Below, piece after piece: positions 35,603-45,217 of a stretch of 64,000 nt of DNA (positions within the stretch are counted from its first letter, which is position 1; each line of letters begins with the position of its first letter). The notes below the pieces were generated by a model. That model ran no database searches. It had not been told where the DNA came from and saw only the letters and a list, made by a program, of their open reading frames with translations. The DNA is from SAR92 clade bacterium H231. Its GTDB lineage: Bacteria > Pseudomonadota > Gammaproteobacteria > Pseudomonadales > Porticoccaceae. The stretch spans positions 434,001 through 498,000 of the forward strand of contig JAOALC010000002.1 in the NCBI GenBank assembly GCA_025153775.1, in the 5' to 3' direction. The position numbers and the translations under genes are program-made.

Positions 35603-36040
35603 GTGCAGGGGCTTATTCAGCGGGTGTCCAGCGCCTCGGTTTCTGTTGATCAACAGATTCAGGGGCAGATCGATCAGGGTATTCTGCTATTGCTGGGGGT
35701 GCAAAAAGAGGACAGCCAGGAGACTGCAGACAAATTACTGCAAAAGGTACTTAACTACCGGATATTTTCTGATGACGAGGGAAAAATGAATCTCTCACTG
35801 GGAGATATTGGCGGTGGCTTGCTGGTGATATCCCAGTTCACCCTGGCTGCAGATACTAAAAAAGGCCTGAGACCCAGCTTCTCTTCCGCGGCTCCCCCGC
35901 AGCAGGCGGAGGCACTTTACGAGTATTTTTTGGCTAGTGCAAAGGCGCAACACTGCACAGTTAGCAGCGGTGTCTTTGGTGCCCATATGCAGGTGAGCCT
36001 GTGCAATGATGGGCCGGTAACATTTAACCTGCAGAGCTGA
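35603..36040 (+). CDS. dtd: D-aminoacyl-tRNA deacylase
   Basis: The 145-residue protein starts at GTG. Family motifs SQFTLAADTKKG and the C-terminal NDGPVTF (NxGPVT) are intact. It clears D-amino acids mischarged on tRNA. It is coupled to pip. Confidence 0.95.
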   Translation: MQGLIQRVSSASVSVDQQIQGQIDQGILLLLGVQKEDSQETADKLLQKVLNYRIFSDDEGKMNLSLGDIGGGLLVISQFTLAADTKKGLRPSFSSAAPPQQAEALYEYFLASAKAQHCTVSSGVFGAHMQVSLCNDGPVTFNLQS

Positions 36041-36077
36041 TGCCGGTCTCTGGCAAAGTCGGTATACGCTGGTGGAA

Positions 36078-37436
36078 CTAGGGTGGCAAGCTGTCAATAA
36101 GCTGCCCATGAAAACCCTCAAAACCCCCGTTACTCATAATCACAATATGAGTATCTTCAGATACCTCACTTATAGTAAGCGCTAACAAACTTGATATGTC
36201 TGCGGTGGCTTTGGCTGGCGCGGCACAGCCGAGAGCAACGGCCTCAATATCCCAGTCGATGCGCGGATTCTGGTACCAAAAAACCTGGTCTGCAGCAGCT
36301 ACACAGGCACCCAGTCTGTCTTTGTGCATGCCCAGCCTCATGGTCGCTGAGCGAGGCTCAATCACAGCTATAATGCGGCTGTCACCCACTCTGGCCCGCA
36401 GGCCCTCGAGAGTACTCTGTATAGCGGTTGGATGGTGGGCAAAGTCGTCGTAGACGGTTAAACCATTGGCCTGATAAATCACTTCCATGCGACGCTTAAC
36501 CCCAACAAAGTCTGATAGGGCCTCACAGCAATGCTCCAGACTGACCCCAACCTGATGGGCAGCAATAATCGCCGCCACAGCATTGCAGACATTGTGGGTG
36601 CCACTGTGACTCCAGTGAACTTCAGCGCTCTGGCCCGTCGCCTGATGGGTCACTTCAAATTGCGACCCATCTGCAGCAAGCAATCTATAGCGCCAGTCTG
36701 CGGAGTCTTCACCAAAGGTCTGCTGCCGACTCCAGCAACCCTGATCTATGGCGGCCAATACATTCGGATCAGCCGCCGGGTAAATCACTGTGCCTGTGCT
36801 GGGCACAGTGCGCACACAGTGATGAAACTGTTTTTGAATGGCAGCCAGGTCATCGAAAATATCCGCATGATCAAATTCCAGATTATTCACCACCAGGATA
36901 TCGCTAAAGTAATGAACAAACTTAGAGCGCTTATCAAAGAAAGCGCTATCGTATTCATCGGCCTCTACAACAAAATAATCACTGTCTGTAAGTCGTGCTG
37001 ACAGTCCGAAGTCCTGGGGCACTCCACCAATCAGGAATCCCGGAGCCAGACCTGCACAATCGAGAATTTTGACCAGCATGCTGCTGGTTGTGGTTTTACC
37101 ATGAGTGCCGGACACCGACAGCACATGTTTGTTGCGCAGAATATTTTCCCCCAGCCACTGGGGACCTGAAATATAGGGCAACTGATTGTCTAGCATAGCC
37201 TCCACGCAAGGATTTCCGCGGGACATAGCATTACCTACTACAATTAAGTCAGGTGCTGGGTGCAATTGCTCCGGGTTAAACCCCTCAATCAGACTAATGC
37301 CCGCCTTTTCAAGCTGTGTACTCATAGGTGGATATACATTGCTGTCGCAACCGGATACCTGATGCCCCAAATCCTTAGCCAGTTGGGCCAGGCTGCCCAT
37401 AAAAGTGCCGCAGATACCAAGGATATGAATATGCAT
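36078..37436 (-). CDS. mpl: UDP-N-acetylmuramate:L-alanyl-gamma-D-glutamyl-meso-diaminopimelate ligase
   Basis: This 452-residue Mur ligase has N-terminal HILGICGTFMGSLAQLAKDLGH, ATP loop VSGTHGKTTTSSML, central EADEYDSAFFDKRSKF and C-terminal DDFAHHPTAIQSTL. It reattaches recycled murein tripeptide to UDP-MurNAc. It is convergent with dtd (37-bp gap) and divergent from the autotransporter gene. Confidence 0.97.
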   Translation of the reverse strand: MHIHILGICGTFMGSLAQLAKDLGHQVSGCDSNVYPPMSTQLEKAGISLIEGFNPEQLHPAPDLIVVGNAMSRGNPCVEAMLDNQLPYISGPQWLGENILRNKHVLSVSGTHGKTTTSSMLVKILDCAGLAPGFLIGGVPQDFGLSARLTDSDYFVVEADEYDSAFFDKRSKFVHYFSDILVVNNLEFDHADIFDDLAAIQKQFHHCVRTVPSTGTVIYPAADPNVLAAIDQGCWSRQQTFGEDSADWRYRLLAADGSQFEVTHQATGQSAEVHWSHSGTHNVCNAVAAIIAAHQVGVSLEHCCEALSDFVGVKRRMEVIYQANGLTVYDDFAHHPTAIQSTLEGLRARVGDSRIIAVIEPRSATMRLGMHKDRLGACVAAADQVFWYQNPRIDWDIEAVALGCAAPAKATADISSLLALTISEVSEDTHIVIMSNGGFEGFHGQLIDSLPP

Positions 37437-37570
37437 TTTGCTGTTTGCCTCTCTGCCTTTTGCTTGTGGTGCTGCTGTGCTTGCCGGGCTGGTGCCGGAG
37501 CCTATTTTAAGGACATTAATATAGCTTAACTAGCAGTGAAATAGAGAATCTAATCGCAGATAGGTCATGG

Positions 37571-40126
37571 ATGATGCCCCAGATGTACTCTTTTACCCAC
37601 AGGATATTTTTAATTATTGCCATTGTACTACTGCTGCAGGCCTGCGGTGGCGGGGGCGGTGGTACATTGCCCTCTACCCAGAGACCAGTGGTAAACCCAG
37701 TTACTGAGCCCATAGAGTCCGGCGCCACTGTTGTAGACCCAGCCCGGGGAGGTTTCGCCGAACAGCCTGAGGACCCAGAGGGCTTCGCCCTTCTGGTAGC
37801 CAGTTTTGAAACCGCTGAATATGCTGGTATGCAGGGTCTAGCACTGATCAATGCCTCCAGTGCCTATGCCCGGGGAGCCGACGGGTCAGGGGTTAGCCTG
37901 GGTATTATTGACTCTGGAGTCTATGCACAGCATCTGGAGTTTGCTGACGGGCTGGGCAATAAAGTGACTCTGGTGGGGTCTGACTATGGCGGCGGCAACC
38001 AGCGCAGCAACGACGCTCTCAGTCATGGAACCATGGTCGCAGGTGTTCTTGCCGCCAACCGAGACGATCGCAACCAGGGTAGCTTTAATATGCATGGGGT
38101 CGCCTACAATGCCGATATTCATGTCTATGAAATCCCTCTGCAACCCAGTGATGGGCCCTATGACCCAGTGGGGCTGACTGATCTAGATTTTGGCACAGAC
38201 AATTATTTTGCCAGCCGCTTTGCTGCCATGACCGATGAAGTGGATATTATCAATATGAGTTTCGGCTTTTCTGGTCTGGTAACTGATTACTCTGCCAGTG
38301 CTATTCAGTCGCGGCTGGGCAACAGCCTGGACGCCCTGCGTCAAAGTCACAGGCCCCTGGGCAGCCGAGCTATTTTTGTTGTCTCGGCGGGCAATGGCTT
38401 TGGCAGCAGAGATCAGTTTGGCAATGAGATAGATGCAAGTTCTCCTGAACTTCTCTCCGGCCTGCCACACCTATTTCCCGAACTTCAACCCCATATGCTG
38501 GCTGTTGCCGCAGTAGACAGCAGCGGTGGCATAGCTTCCTATTCCAATCACTGCGGCGTTGCTGCCAGTTTCTGTCTGGCGGCTCCCGGTGGGGGCGATG
38601 CGGATGCTGATGGCAGCTTTGCCCACTCAGAGGTCATCTGGTCAACTAATTCACCCCCAGAGGATGCGCCCCAGGGCAATCATTACTACGGCGGCTCCAT
38701 AGGTACCTCTTTTGCAGCACCTATGGTCAGTGGCTCGCTGGCACTGCTCAAGCAGCTATTCCCCTCTGTTGGCAACTATGAATTGGTTAATCGCCTGCTG
38801 GTGACTGCAAACAAATCAGGTATCTATGCCGACAGCAGTATCTACGGTCAGGGTCTGCTGGATCTCAATGCGGCAACAAGACCGGTGGGCAATTTGGGTA
38901 GCCCCGCCAGCAATCATTTAGACGCCGGGCTAATAGCGCCCAATATCAACAGCATTAATATTGTCGGCGATGCTCTGGGTGATGCAGTGCAAGCCAGCCT
39001 TAGCCAGCAAAATATTGCCCTGTTTGATCAGCTGGGTTTTCCTTTTTATCAATCTGCCAGCACCATGGTAAAAACTGCAGCGCCCACAGTCGCCAGTATA
39101 AATTTCAGTCATGGCAGTCAAATTACAGCAGACGGCCATAAATTATTGCTGGGCATAGGGCAAAATCCCTGGCGTCAGGATTTTCGCCCACTGGGCAACC
39201 CCAACCAACAGGTGCAGGAGGATTATATTGCCCTGCAGTTTCACAGCCCCTATGGGAGTGAGCGCTTTGCAGGCCTAAACACTAATCCCGGCTGGTTTTT
39301 CGGGCTGTATGGCAATTCGGTGCTGTCTCCCTCAGCCACCGATGACGACAGTAGCTTTGCCGCGCCCTGGTTGCGCTTTGCCCGTCGCGGCTGGAGCAGT
39401 GGCGGCGCCATTGCCATAGGTTCCCAGAACAAATTGCGTATGGGTCTGTTTAATGGCCGCGCCAGTTGGGACAGATATCAGCCTCAGGAAAAACTGCAGG
39501 GCCATGGCGCAATGCTGGAGTACAGTCTTGGGTATCCAGGATCCAATCTCCACAGCCTCAGTGTTCAGACTGGCTTTGTGCGGGAGCAGAATAGTTTTTT
39601 AGGTACCAGCATAGGCCCAGCTCTGGGCAGTCTGGGGCAAGCTGAGACGCTTTTTGTTGGCCTTAATGGTCATGTGCAAATCGATAAACGCTGGCAGGCA
39701 CTGCTGGCCCTCTATAGCGGCAGCACCTACACCGGGGCGGTCAATAGCCAGATTTTTGCTGTGGATTCACAGATTCGCAGCGGCTCCTGGGCTCTGGGTT
39801 TTAAGGGTCGGTCTCTGTGGCGCGTCAATGATCAATTGAGCCTTTATTTAACCCAGCCCCTGCGAGTAAAAAGTGGCCGGGCTGCACTTAAACTGGCCAC
39901 AGGAAGAACCTGGGATCGCCAGGTGATCTACCAAGATATCTCCCTGGAGCTACAACCCCCAGGGCGAGAGCACAGGCTGGAGCTGGGCTATCATCTACCA
40001 ACACGGATTGCACAGCGGCAGGCCTGGTTTTCCGCGACCAGCCAGTATATCCAGCAACCCAGCCACAGCCCGATAAATCCGCAACATCTAGTGGTAAAAC
40101 TTATGTTCAGCATAAGCATAGATTAG
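37571..40126 (+). CDS. Subtilisin-like (S8) autotransporter serine protease with lipobox
   Basis: The 851-residue protein has a lipoprotein-type signal ending LLQAC (Cys25), followed by a Gly run. The S8 domain carries Asp114 (GIIDSGVY), His152 (SHGTMVAGVLAA) and Ser380 (GTSFAAPMVSGS), a complete triad. After a linker, residues about 560-851 form the autotransporter beta-barrel, ending MFSISID. Neisserial NalP is a known lipidated S8 autotransporter, so the arrangement has precedent. A surface or released protease is expected; its targets are unknown. Two adjacent ATGs leave the exact start uncertain by one codon. Confidence 0.92.
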   Translation: MMPQMYSFTHRIFLIIAIVLLLQACGGGGGGTLPSTQRPVVNPVTEPIESGATVVDPARGGFAEQPEDPEGFALLVASFETAEYAGMQGLALINASSAYARGADGSGVSLGIIDSGVYAQHLEFADGLGNKVTLVGSDYGGGNQRSNDALSHGTMVAGVLAANRDDRNQGSFNMHGVAYNADIHVYEIPLQPSDGPYDPVGLTDLDFGTDNYFASRFAAMTDEVDIINMSFGFSGLVTDYSASAIQSRLGNSLDALRQSHRPLGSRAIFVVSAGNGFGSRDQFGNEIDASSPELLSGLPHLFPELQPHMLAVAAVDSSGGIASYSNHCGVAASFCLAAPGGGDADADGSFAHSEVIWSTNSPPEDAPQGNHYYGGSIGTSFAAPMVSGSLALLKQLFPSVGNYELVNRLLVTANKSGIYADSSIYGQGLLDLNAATRPVGNLGSPASNHLDAGLIAPNINSINIVGDALGDAVQASLSQQNIALFDQLGFPFYQSASTMVKTAAPTVASINFSHGSQITADGHKLLLGIGQNPWRQDFRPLGNPNQQVQEDYIALQFHSPYGSERFAGLNTNPGWFFGLYGNSVLSPSATDDDSSFAAPWLRFARRGWSSGGAIAIGSQNKLRMGLFNGRASWDRYQPQEKLQGHGAMLEYSLGYPGSNLHSLSVQTGFVREQNSFLGTSIGPALGSLGQAETLFVGLNGHVQIDKRWQALLALYSGSTYTGAVNSQIFAVDSQIRSGSWALGFKGRSLWRVNDQLSLYLTQPLRVKSGRAALKLATGRTWDRQVIYQDISLELQPPGREHRLELGYHLPTRIAQRQAWFSATSQYIQQPSHSPINPQHLVVKLMFSISID

Positions 40127-40203
40127 CTGTTTTTACTTTTACCTCCAGCAGCAAAGCAGTAATATGCCAAGCCTAAAATGGACTAACAGGGATATGGGTA
40201 TCT

Positions 40204-41466
40204 ATGGCCAAGAAGAATGCGTTTTACGCTCAGTCTGGCGGTGTCACCGCGGTTATTAACGCCTCCGCTTGCGGAGTGATAGAAGCCTGCAGGGAGCACA
40301 GAGACAAAATTGGCACTCTGTATGCGGGGCAAAATGGCATTATCGGCGCCCTCCATGAAAATCTGATCGACACCAGCAAAGAGACCGCCGCCTCTATAAA
40401 GGCGCTTAAACATACTCCAGGCGGTGCCTTCGGCTCCTGCCGCTACAAGATGAAAGATCTCAAAGAGAGCACTCTGGAGTACGAGCGTCTTGTGGAGGTA
40501 TTTAGAGCCCATAATATTGGTTATTTTTTCTATAACGGCGGTGGCGACTCTGCAGATACCTGCCTAAAAGTCTCACAAATTTCAGCCAAGATGGGCTATC
40601 CCATTCAGGCTATCCATATTCCTAAAACCATAGATAACGATCTGCCATTTACCGACTGCTCACCCGGCTTTGGCTCAGTGGCCAAATATGTTGCCGTCTC
40701 CACCAAGGAGGCAAGCCTGGATATTGCCTCTATGGCAGCCTCGTCGACCAAGATTTTTATCCTTGAAGTCATGGGCCGCCACGCTGGCTGGATTGCAGCA
40801 TCCGGAGGCCTGGCCGCCAGCGAAGCCGGTGATGCACCCCATATTATTGTGTTTCCAGAAATTCCCTTTGTCCGCGAGGAGTTTATTGCCAAAGTCCAAC
40901 AGACAGTGGCCGAGAAGGGCTACTGTGTGGTGGTCGCCTCAGAGGGAGCAAGCTACGCAGATGGCGCTCTGATTTCTGGCTCCCTAAATAAAGACGCCTT
41001 TGGCCACCAGCAACTTGGCGGAGTAGCACCCACCCTGGCCAGCATGGTGAAGCACTCTCTCGGCTATAAATACCATTATGCGCTGGCCGACTATCTGCAG
41101 CGCTCTGCTCGCCATGTGGCATCAAAAACTGATGTGGAACAGGCCTATGCAGTGGGCCGAGCTGCAGTGGACAAAGCAGTAGCTGGAAAAACCGGCATTA
41201 TGGTGACCATTGAGCGGGGCAAAGGTAAAACATTTTCCTGGACTCTGGGCGAAGCCTCTCTGGCCAAGGTTGCCAATGTGGAGAAGAAAATGCCCAGATC
41301 CTTTATTACCAAGGATGGCTTTGGCATTACCCAGAAAGCCCGCGACTATTTGCAACCATTGATTATGGGCGAGGACTATCCTCCCTACAAAAATGGCATT
41401 CCCCTGTATCCAAAACTTAAGATAGTGCTGGCCCCTAAAAAGCTAGACACTGAGTTTAACGGCTAA
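40204..41466 (+). CDS. pfp: Pyrophosphate-dependent 6-phosphofructokinase
   Basis: The 420-residue protein has the PFK fold with the substrate loop PKTIDNDLPFTDCSPGFGS. Two positions decide the phosphoryl donor. GGGDS puts Asp where ATP enzymes have Gly, and PKTIDND puts Lys where they have Gly. Both point to pyrophosphate. The enzyme reversibly interconverts fructose-6-phosphate and fructose-1,6-bisphosphate, working in glycolysis and gluconeogenesis. It overlaps the convergent dehydrogenase gene by 4 bp. Confidence 0.95.
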   Translation: MAKKNAFYAQSGGVTAVINASACGVIEACREHRDKIGTLYAGQNGIIGALHENLIDTSKETAASIKALKHTPGGAFGSCRYKMKDLKESTLEYERLVEVFRAHNIGYFFYNGGGDSADTCLKVSQISAKMGYPIQAIHIPKTIDNDLPFTDCSPGFGSVAKYVAVSTKEASLDIASMAASSTKIFILEVMGRHAGWIAASGGLAASEAGDAPHIIVFPEIPFVREEFIAKVQQTVAEKGYCVVVASEGASYADGALISGSLNKDAFGHQQLGGVAPTLASMVKHSLGYKYHYALADYLQRSARHVASKTDVEQAYAVGRAAVDKAVAGKTGIMVTIERGKGKTFSWTLGEASLAKVANVEKKMPRSFITKDGFGITQKARDYLQPLIMGEDYPPYKNGIPLYPKLKIVLAPKKLDTEFNG

Positions 41467-42422
41467 TTGACACGGCGCAGCGCCTTTCCTTCGAGAAACG
41501 CGCTAATATTTTCTACCATCTGACCCATAAGGCGCTGTCGCGATTCTGCTGCAATCCAGGCGCTATGGGGGGTAATAATTAGGTTTGGCACTGCATTGTC
41601 AATTAACAGATTACCGCCTACAGGCGGCTCTGCTGAGAGCACGTCCAGCCCGGCACCAGCGATTTCACCCTTTACTAGAGCCTGTTTAAGTGCCGGCTCG
41701 TCAATAAGAGGGCCGCGGGCGGTGTTAATCAATAGGGCCGAGGTTTTCATCAGAGCAAGTTCTGCACTGGAGATAAGGCCTTTGGTCTGAGGGGTCAAAG
41801 GGCAGTGCAGACTCAGAATATCCACCCTGGGCAGCAGTTCGTGCAGTGCCAGTCGAGGAAGGTCGTCAAGGTGGTTGCGCTCGGGCAGGGCGGCAAAAAT
41901 AACCTGCATACCAAAGGCCTGGGCAATTTTAGCCACGCCTCTACCAAGGTCACCGGCACCAACAATACCCAGAGTTTTACCCTCAAGCTCCCGCACTGGA
42001 TACTGGAGTAGACAAAACATCTCACTCTCGCCCCAGCTGCCGTCCATCACGCCACGGCTGTAAGACTGCAGATTGGTAGTCAACGCCAAAATCAGCGCCC
42101 AGACGTGCTGCACCACTGAGGCAGTGCCATAGTTTACCGCATTGCAGACCACCACCCCCTGCTCGCTGGCGGCCACAAGATCCACCACATTGGTACCAGT
42201 TGCCGGCAATGTAATCAGCTTGAGATTGGGCGCCTGAGACAGAGTAGCAGCATCGACCACTGTTTTATTGGTCATCACAATCTCGGCATCGCCAATGCGC
42301 TCTACCACCTCTGAGGCCGGGCAGTTACCATAAACTGTCCAGGAGACAGGTAGGTCGTAGAGGGCACTGAAGTCGAGATCATCTGGGCCCAAGCTGTCGC
42401 AATCAAGTATTACACCGCGCAT
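41463..42422 (-). CDS. D-2-hydroxyacid dehydrogenase (hydroxypyruvate/glycerate type)
   Basis: The 319-residue protein has an NAD-binding loop GIVGAGDLGRGVAKIAQAFG and catalytic residues Arg in NTARGPLID, Glu in SAEPP and His in TPHSAW. The segment NYGTASVVQHVWALIL fits glycerate dehydrogenase/hydroxypyruvate reductase. The substrate is inferred; related enzymes use glyoxylate or other 2-ketoacids. Its neighbours do not settle the pathway. Confidence 0.88.
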   Translation of the reverse strand: MRGVILDCDSLGPDDLDFSALYDLPVSWTVYGNCPASEVVERIGDAEIVMTNKTVVDAATLSQAPNLKLITLPATGTNVVDLVAASEQGVVVCNAVNYGTASVVQHVWALILALTTNLQSYSRGVMDGSWGESEMFCLLQYPVRELEGKTLGIVGAGDLGRGVAKIAQAFGMQVIFAALPERNHLDDLPRLALHELLPRVDILSLHCPLTPQTKGLISSAELALMKTSALLINTARGPLIDEPALKQALVKGEIAGAGLDVLSAEPPVGGNLLIDNAVPNLIITPHSAWIAAESRQRLMGQMVENISAFLEGKALRRVN

Positions 42423-42613
42423 AGATTTATCTCTGCCTATAAAATTGAGAGCTAAGTTTAAATCACCGACTCACTAAGACAAATGGAAGAATTAAAAAAT
42501 TTATAGGCGTTTTTTTACAGGCTCTGATTAGACGGGCTTTCGGCCTATGATCTTGGTCTGCAAAACCGCATAATAGCGCCCTGTTTTGGCAATCTTCAGG
42601 GACGCCCATTTAC

Positions 42614-45214
42614 ATGTCTTCACCCTTACTAGACTTTTATCAGAGAGCGGTTCTCGACAACCCCCTTAGAGCCATACTGGCTATGGTGGCTTTGACTGCG
42701 GCTATGGCTATGGGACTGCCCAACTTCAAACTAGATGCCTCTGCAGATTCGCTGACACTGGAGCATGATGAGGATCTAAATTTCTTCCGTGAAGTGGTGC
42801 AGCGCTACGGCAGCGATAATTTTTTGATTGTCACTTTCTCTCCCAAAAGTGGCGATCTGTTTGACCAGAAAAACCTGGATACATTGGCGCAACTAAGCGC
42901 AGATCTGAGCGGGATTCAGGGGGTAGAGGGCATGCTGTCAATGCTCGATGTCCCATTGCTATACAGTCCTAAAATAGGTATCTCAGATTTACAGGATCCG
43001 CTCAATACGCTTTTATCAGAGGGCGTGGATCGCCAGGCCGCAAAGCAAGAATTTTTAAATAGCCCCATCTACAAAGATGTGCTGCTGAGTGCTGACGGCC
43101 GGACCACAGGCGTGCTGGCGACTCTGGCTCTGGATAAACAGTATCTGGACCTGGTAACCAGCCGCGATGCCCTGCGCCTAGTGCGAGATACCCAGGGCCT
43201 GACGCCCGAGCAAGAAGCTGAACTGAGCGCCGTCAGCCAGCAATTTTTAGATTATCGAACCGCCAAGGCTGCTGAGGATCACCAGCGTGTAGCTGAGGTG
43301 CGGGCACTGATGGACAGCTACAGGGATCGCGCCACTATTTTCCTCGGTGGCCCGGATATGATTACCGCAGATATGGTCGACTTTATTAAAAGTGATCTGA
43401 TTATTTTTGGCAGCGGCATTCTGCTCTTTATTATCGCCACCCTACTGTTAATTTTCCGCAAACTGCGCTGGGTGGTGCTGCCTCTGGCCACCTGCACCCT
43501 GTGCCTGATAACCATCTTGGGATTTCTCAGCTGGATCGACTGGCGGCTTACGGTAATCTCTTCTAACTTTGTTTCACTGCTGTTGATTATTACCCTGGCC
43601 CTTTGCATTCACCTGATTGTGCGCTACAGAGAACTTCAGGCCCAGCAGCCAGAGACTGACCAGAAACAGCTGGTAACCCAGACTGTGGTCTCCATGGCTA
43701 AACCCTGCCTCTACACCGTGCTGACCACCATTGTTGCCTTTACCTCCCTGGTGGTGAGCAATATTCGCCCGGTGATTGATTTCGGCTGGATGATGACCAT
43801 GGGCATCACGCTGGCTCTGATTATGGCCTTTGTGGTGATTCCGGCCGGCATGATGCTGTTCGGCAAGGGCACCACCGCAGACAGCAGAGATAACAGTGCC
43901 GTCTTCACCACTAAGTTTGCCTGGTTCACCCAGCACTATGGTTCACTGGTATTGCTTATCGCCGCAGGCCTCACTGCGCTCTCGGCCTATGGTATCTCGC
44001 AGCTGGAGGTAGAGAATCGCTTTATCGATTACTTCCGCAGCGACACCGAGATTTATCAGGGTATGGAGATTATAGATACGGCGCTGGGTGGTACCACGCC
44101 CCTGGATATTATTATTCAGGCCCCCACCTTTGCGGGCCTGCCCAGTGCGCTAGACTCCGAAGCCTCTGACAATGATGAGTACGATGAATATGCACAGGAA
44201 TACGCAGACGACGAATACGGGTCTGATGAGTACGGAGAGGATGAATATGAAGACAATGAGTACTCAGACAGTTATAGCGACAGGGACTCAGAACTAAAAG
44301 ACAGCTACTGGTTTTCCTCTGCCGGACTTGCCGATCTCAGCAAGCTGCAAGACTTTCTGGAAGCTCAACCGGAAATTGGCAAGGTCAGCTCACTGGTGCA
44401 AATCTATCAGGTGGCTGCCGACCTCAGCGGCCATAAATTGAACGATTTTGAACTGGCCTTTATGCGGCGGAGCCTCAGCGATGATATCTATCAACAGATG
44501 GTGGCACCCTATCTGCTCGAAGATATTGACGAGGCGCGCATTCAGTTGCGGGCCATGGAAACCGCTGGTCTGCGACGCGCCGACCTGCTGGCCAAGATCA
44601 ATGATTTCGCTGTTAATGAAGTAGGCATTGCCCAGGAAGACATTCGCTACACTGGCCTGTTGGTGCTCTATAACAATATGCTGCAGAGCCTCTACAAATC
44701 TCAGATTCTTACCCTGGGTGCAGTGTTTATTGGCATTATGCTGATGTTTCTGGTGCTGTTCCGCTCGCTAAAGATATCCCTGATTGCCATGCTGCCAAAC
44801 TTTCTGGCTGCGGCGGTTGTACTTGGAGGCATGGGCCTCTTTGCAATTCCGCTGGATATGATGACCATTACTATCGCCGCTATTACTGTGGGCATTGGTG
44901 TGGACCATTCGATTCATTACATCACCAGGTTTAGACGTGAATTTGCTCAGCAAAATAACTATCTGCTGTCTATGCATAGCGCCCATGCCAGCATTGGCCA
45001 GGCACTGTTTTACACAGCCATCACCATAATCGTGGGCTTCTCGATTCTGGCCCTGTCTAATTTTATCCCGTCCATTTACTTTGGCTTGCTCACTGGCCTG
45101 GCCATGACCGCCGCTCTGCTCGGCTCTATGACCCTGCTGCCCAAGTTAATTTTAATGACTAAGCCATTTGGAGAAGAAACTGTTTCTGATGCCCAAACAG
45201 CTTCAGGACAGTAA
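42614..45214 (+). CDS. RND-superfamily exporter (MMPL type) with acidic Tyr-rich insert
   Basis: The 866-residue protein has twelve or so membrane helices in two repeats of one plus five around two periplasmic domains. The second half carries GVDHSIHYITRFRRE, typical of the hydrophobe-exporting and patched-like group. The second periplasmic domain has an unusual insert (about 519-560) with repeated DEY/EDEY words. The substrate is probably a lipid or another hydrophobic compound, by family only. It is 3 bp upstream of uup. Confidence 0.9.
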   Translation: MSSPLLDFYQRAVLDNPLRAILAMVALTAAMAMGLPNFKLDASADSLTLEHDEDLNFFREVVQRYGSDNFLIVTFSPKSGDLFDQKNLDTLAQLSADLSGIQGVEGMLSMLDVPLLYSPKIGISDLQDPLNTLLSEGVDRQAAKQEFLNSPIYKDVLLSADGRTTGVLATLALDKQYLDLVTSRDALRLVRDTQGLTPEQEAELSAVSQQFLDYRTAKAAEDHQRVAEVRALMDSYRDRATIFLGGPDMITADMVDFIKSDLIIFGSGILLFIIATLLLIFRKLRWVVLPLATCTLCLITILGFLSWIDWRLTVISSNFVSLLLIITLALCIHLIVRYRELQAQQPETDQKQLVTQTVVSMAKPCLYTVLTTIVAFTSLVVSNIRPVIDFGWMMTMGITLALIMAFVVIPAGMMLFGKGTTADSRDNSAVFTTKFAWFTQHYGSLVLLIAAGLTALSAYGISQLEVENRFIDYFRSDTEIYQGMEIIDTALGGTTPLDIIIQAPTFAGLPSALDSEASDNDEYDEYAQEYADDEYGSDEYGEDEYEDNEYSDSYSDRDSELKDSYWFSSAGLADLSKLQDFLEAQPEIGKVSSLVQIYQVAADLSGHKLNDFELAFMRRSLSDDIYQQMVAPYLLEDIDEARIQLRAMETAGLRRADLLAKINDFAVNEVGIAQEDIRYTGLLVLYNNMLQSLYKSQILTLGAVFIGIMLMFLVLFRSLKISLIAMLPNFLAAAVVLGGMGLFAIPLDMMTITIAAITVGIGVDHSIHYITRFRREFAQQNNYLLSMHSAHASIGQALFYTAITIIVGFSILALSNFIPSIYFGLLTGLAMTAALLGSMTLLPKLILMTKPFGEETVSDAQTASGQ
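44169..44289 (+). repeat. Low-complexity DEY-repeat coding tract in the RND exporter
   Basis: GATGAGTAC/GACGAATACGG-like words recur about eight times and encode Asp, Glu and Tyr almost exclusively, with some Gly and Ser. Confidence 0.85.
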
Positions 45215-45217
45215 TCT

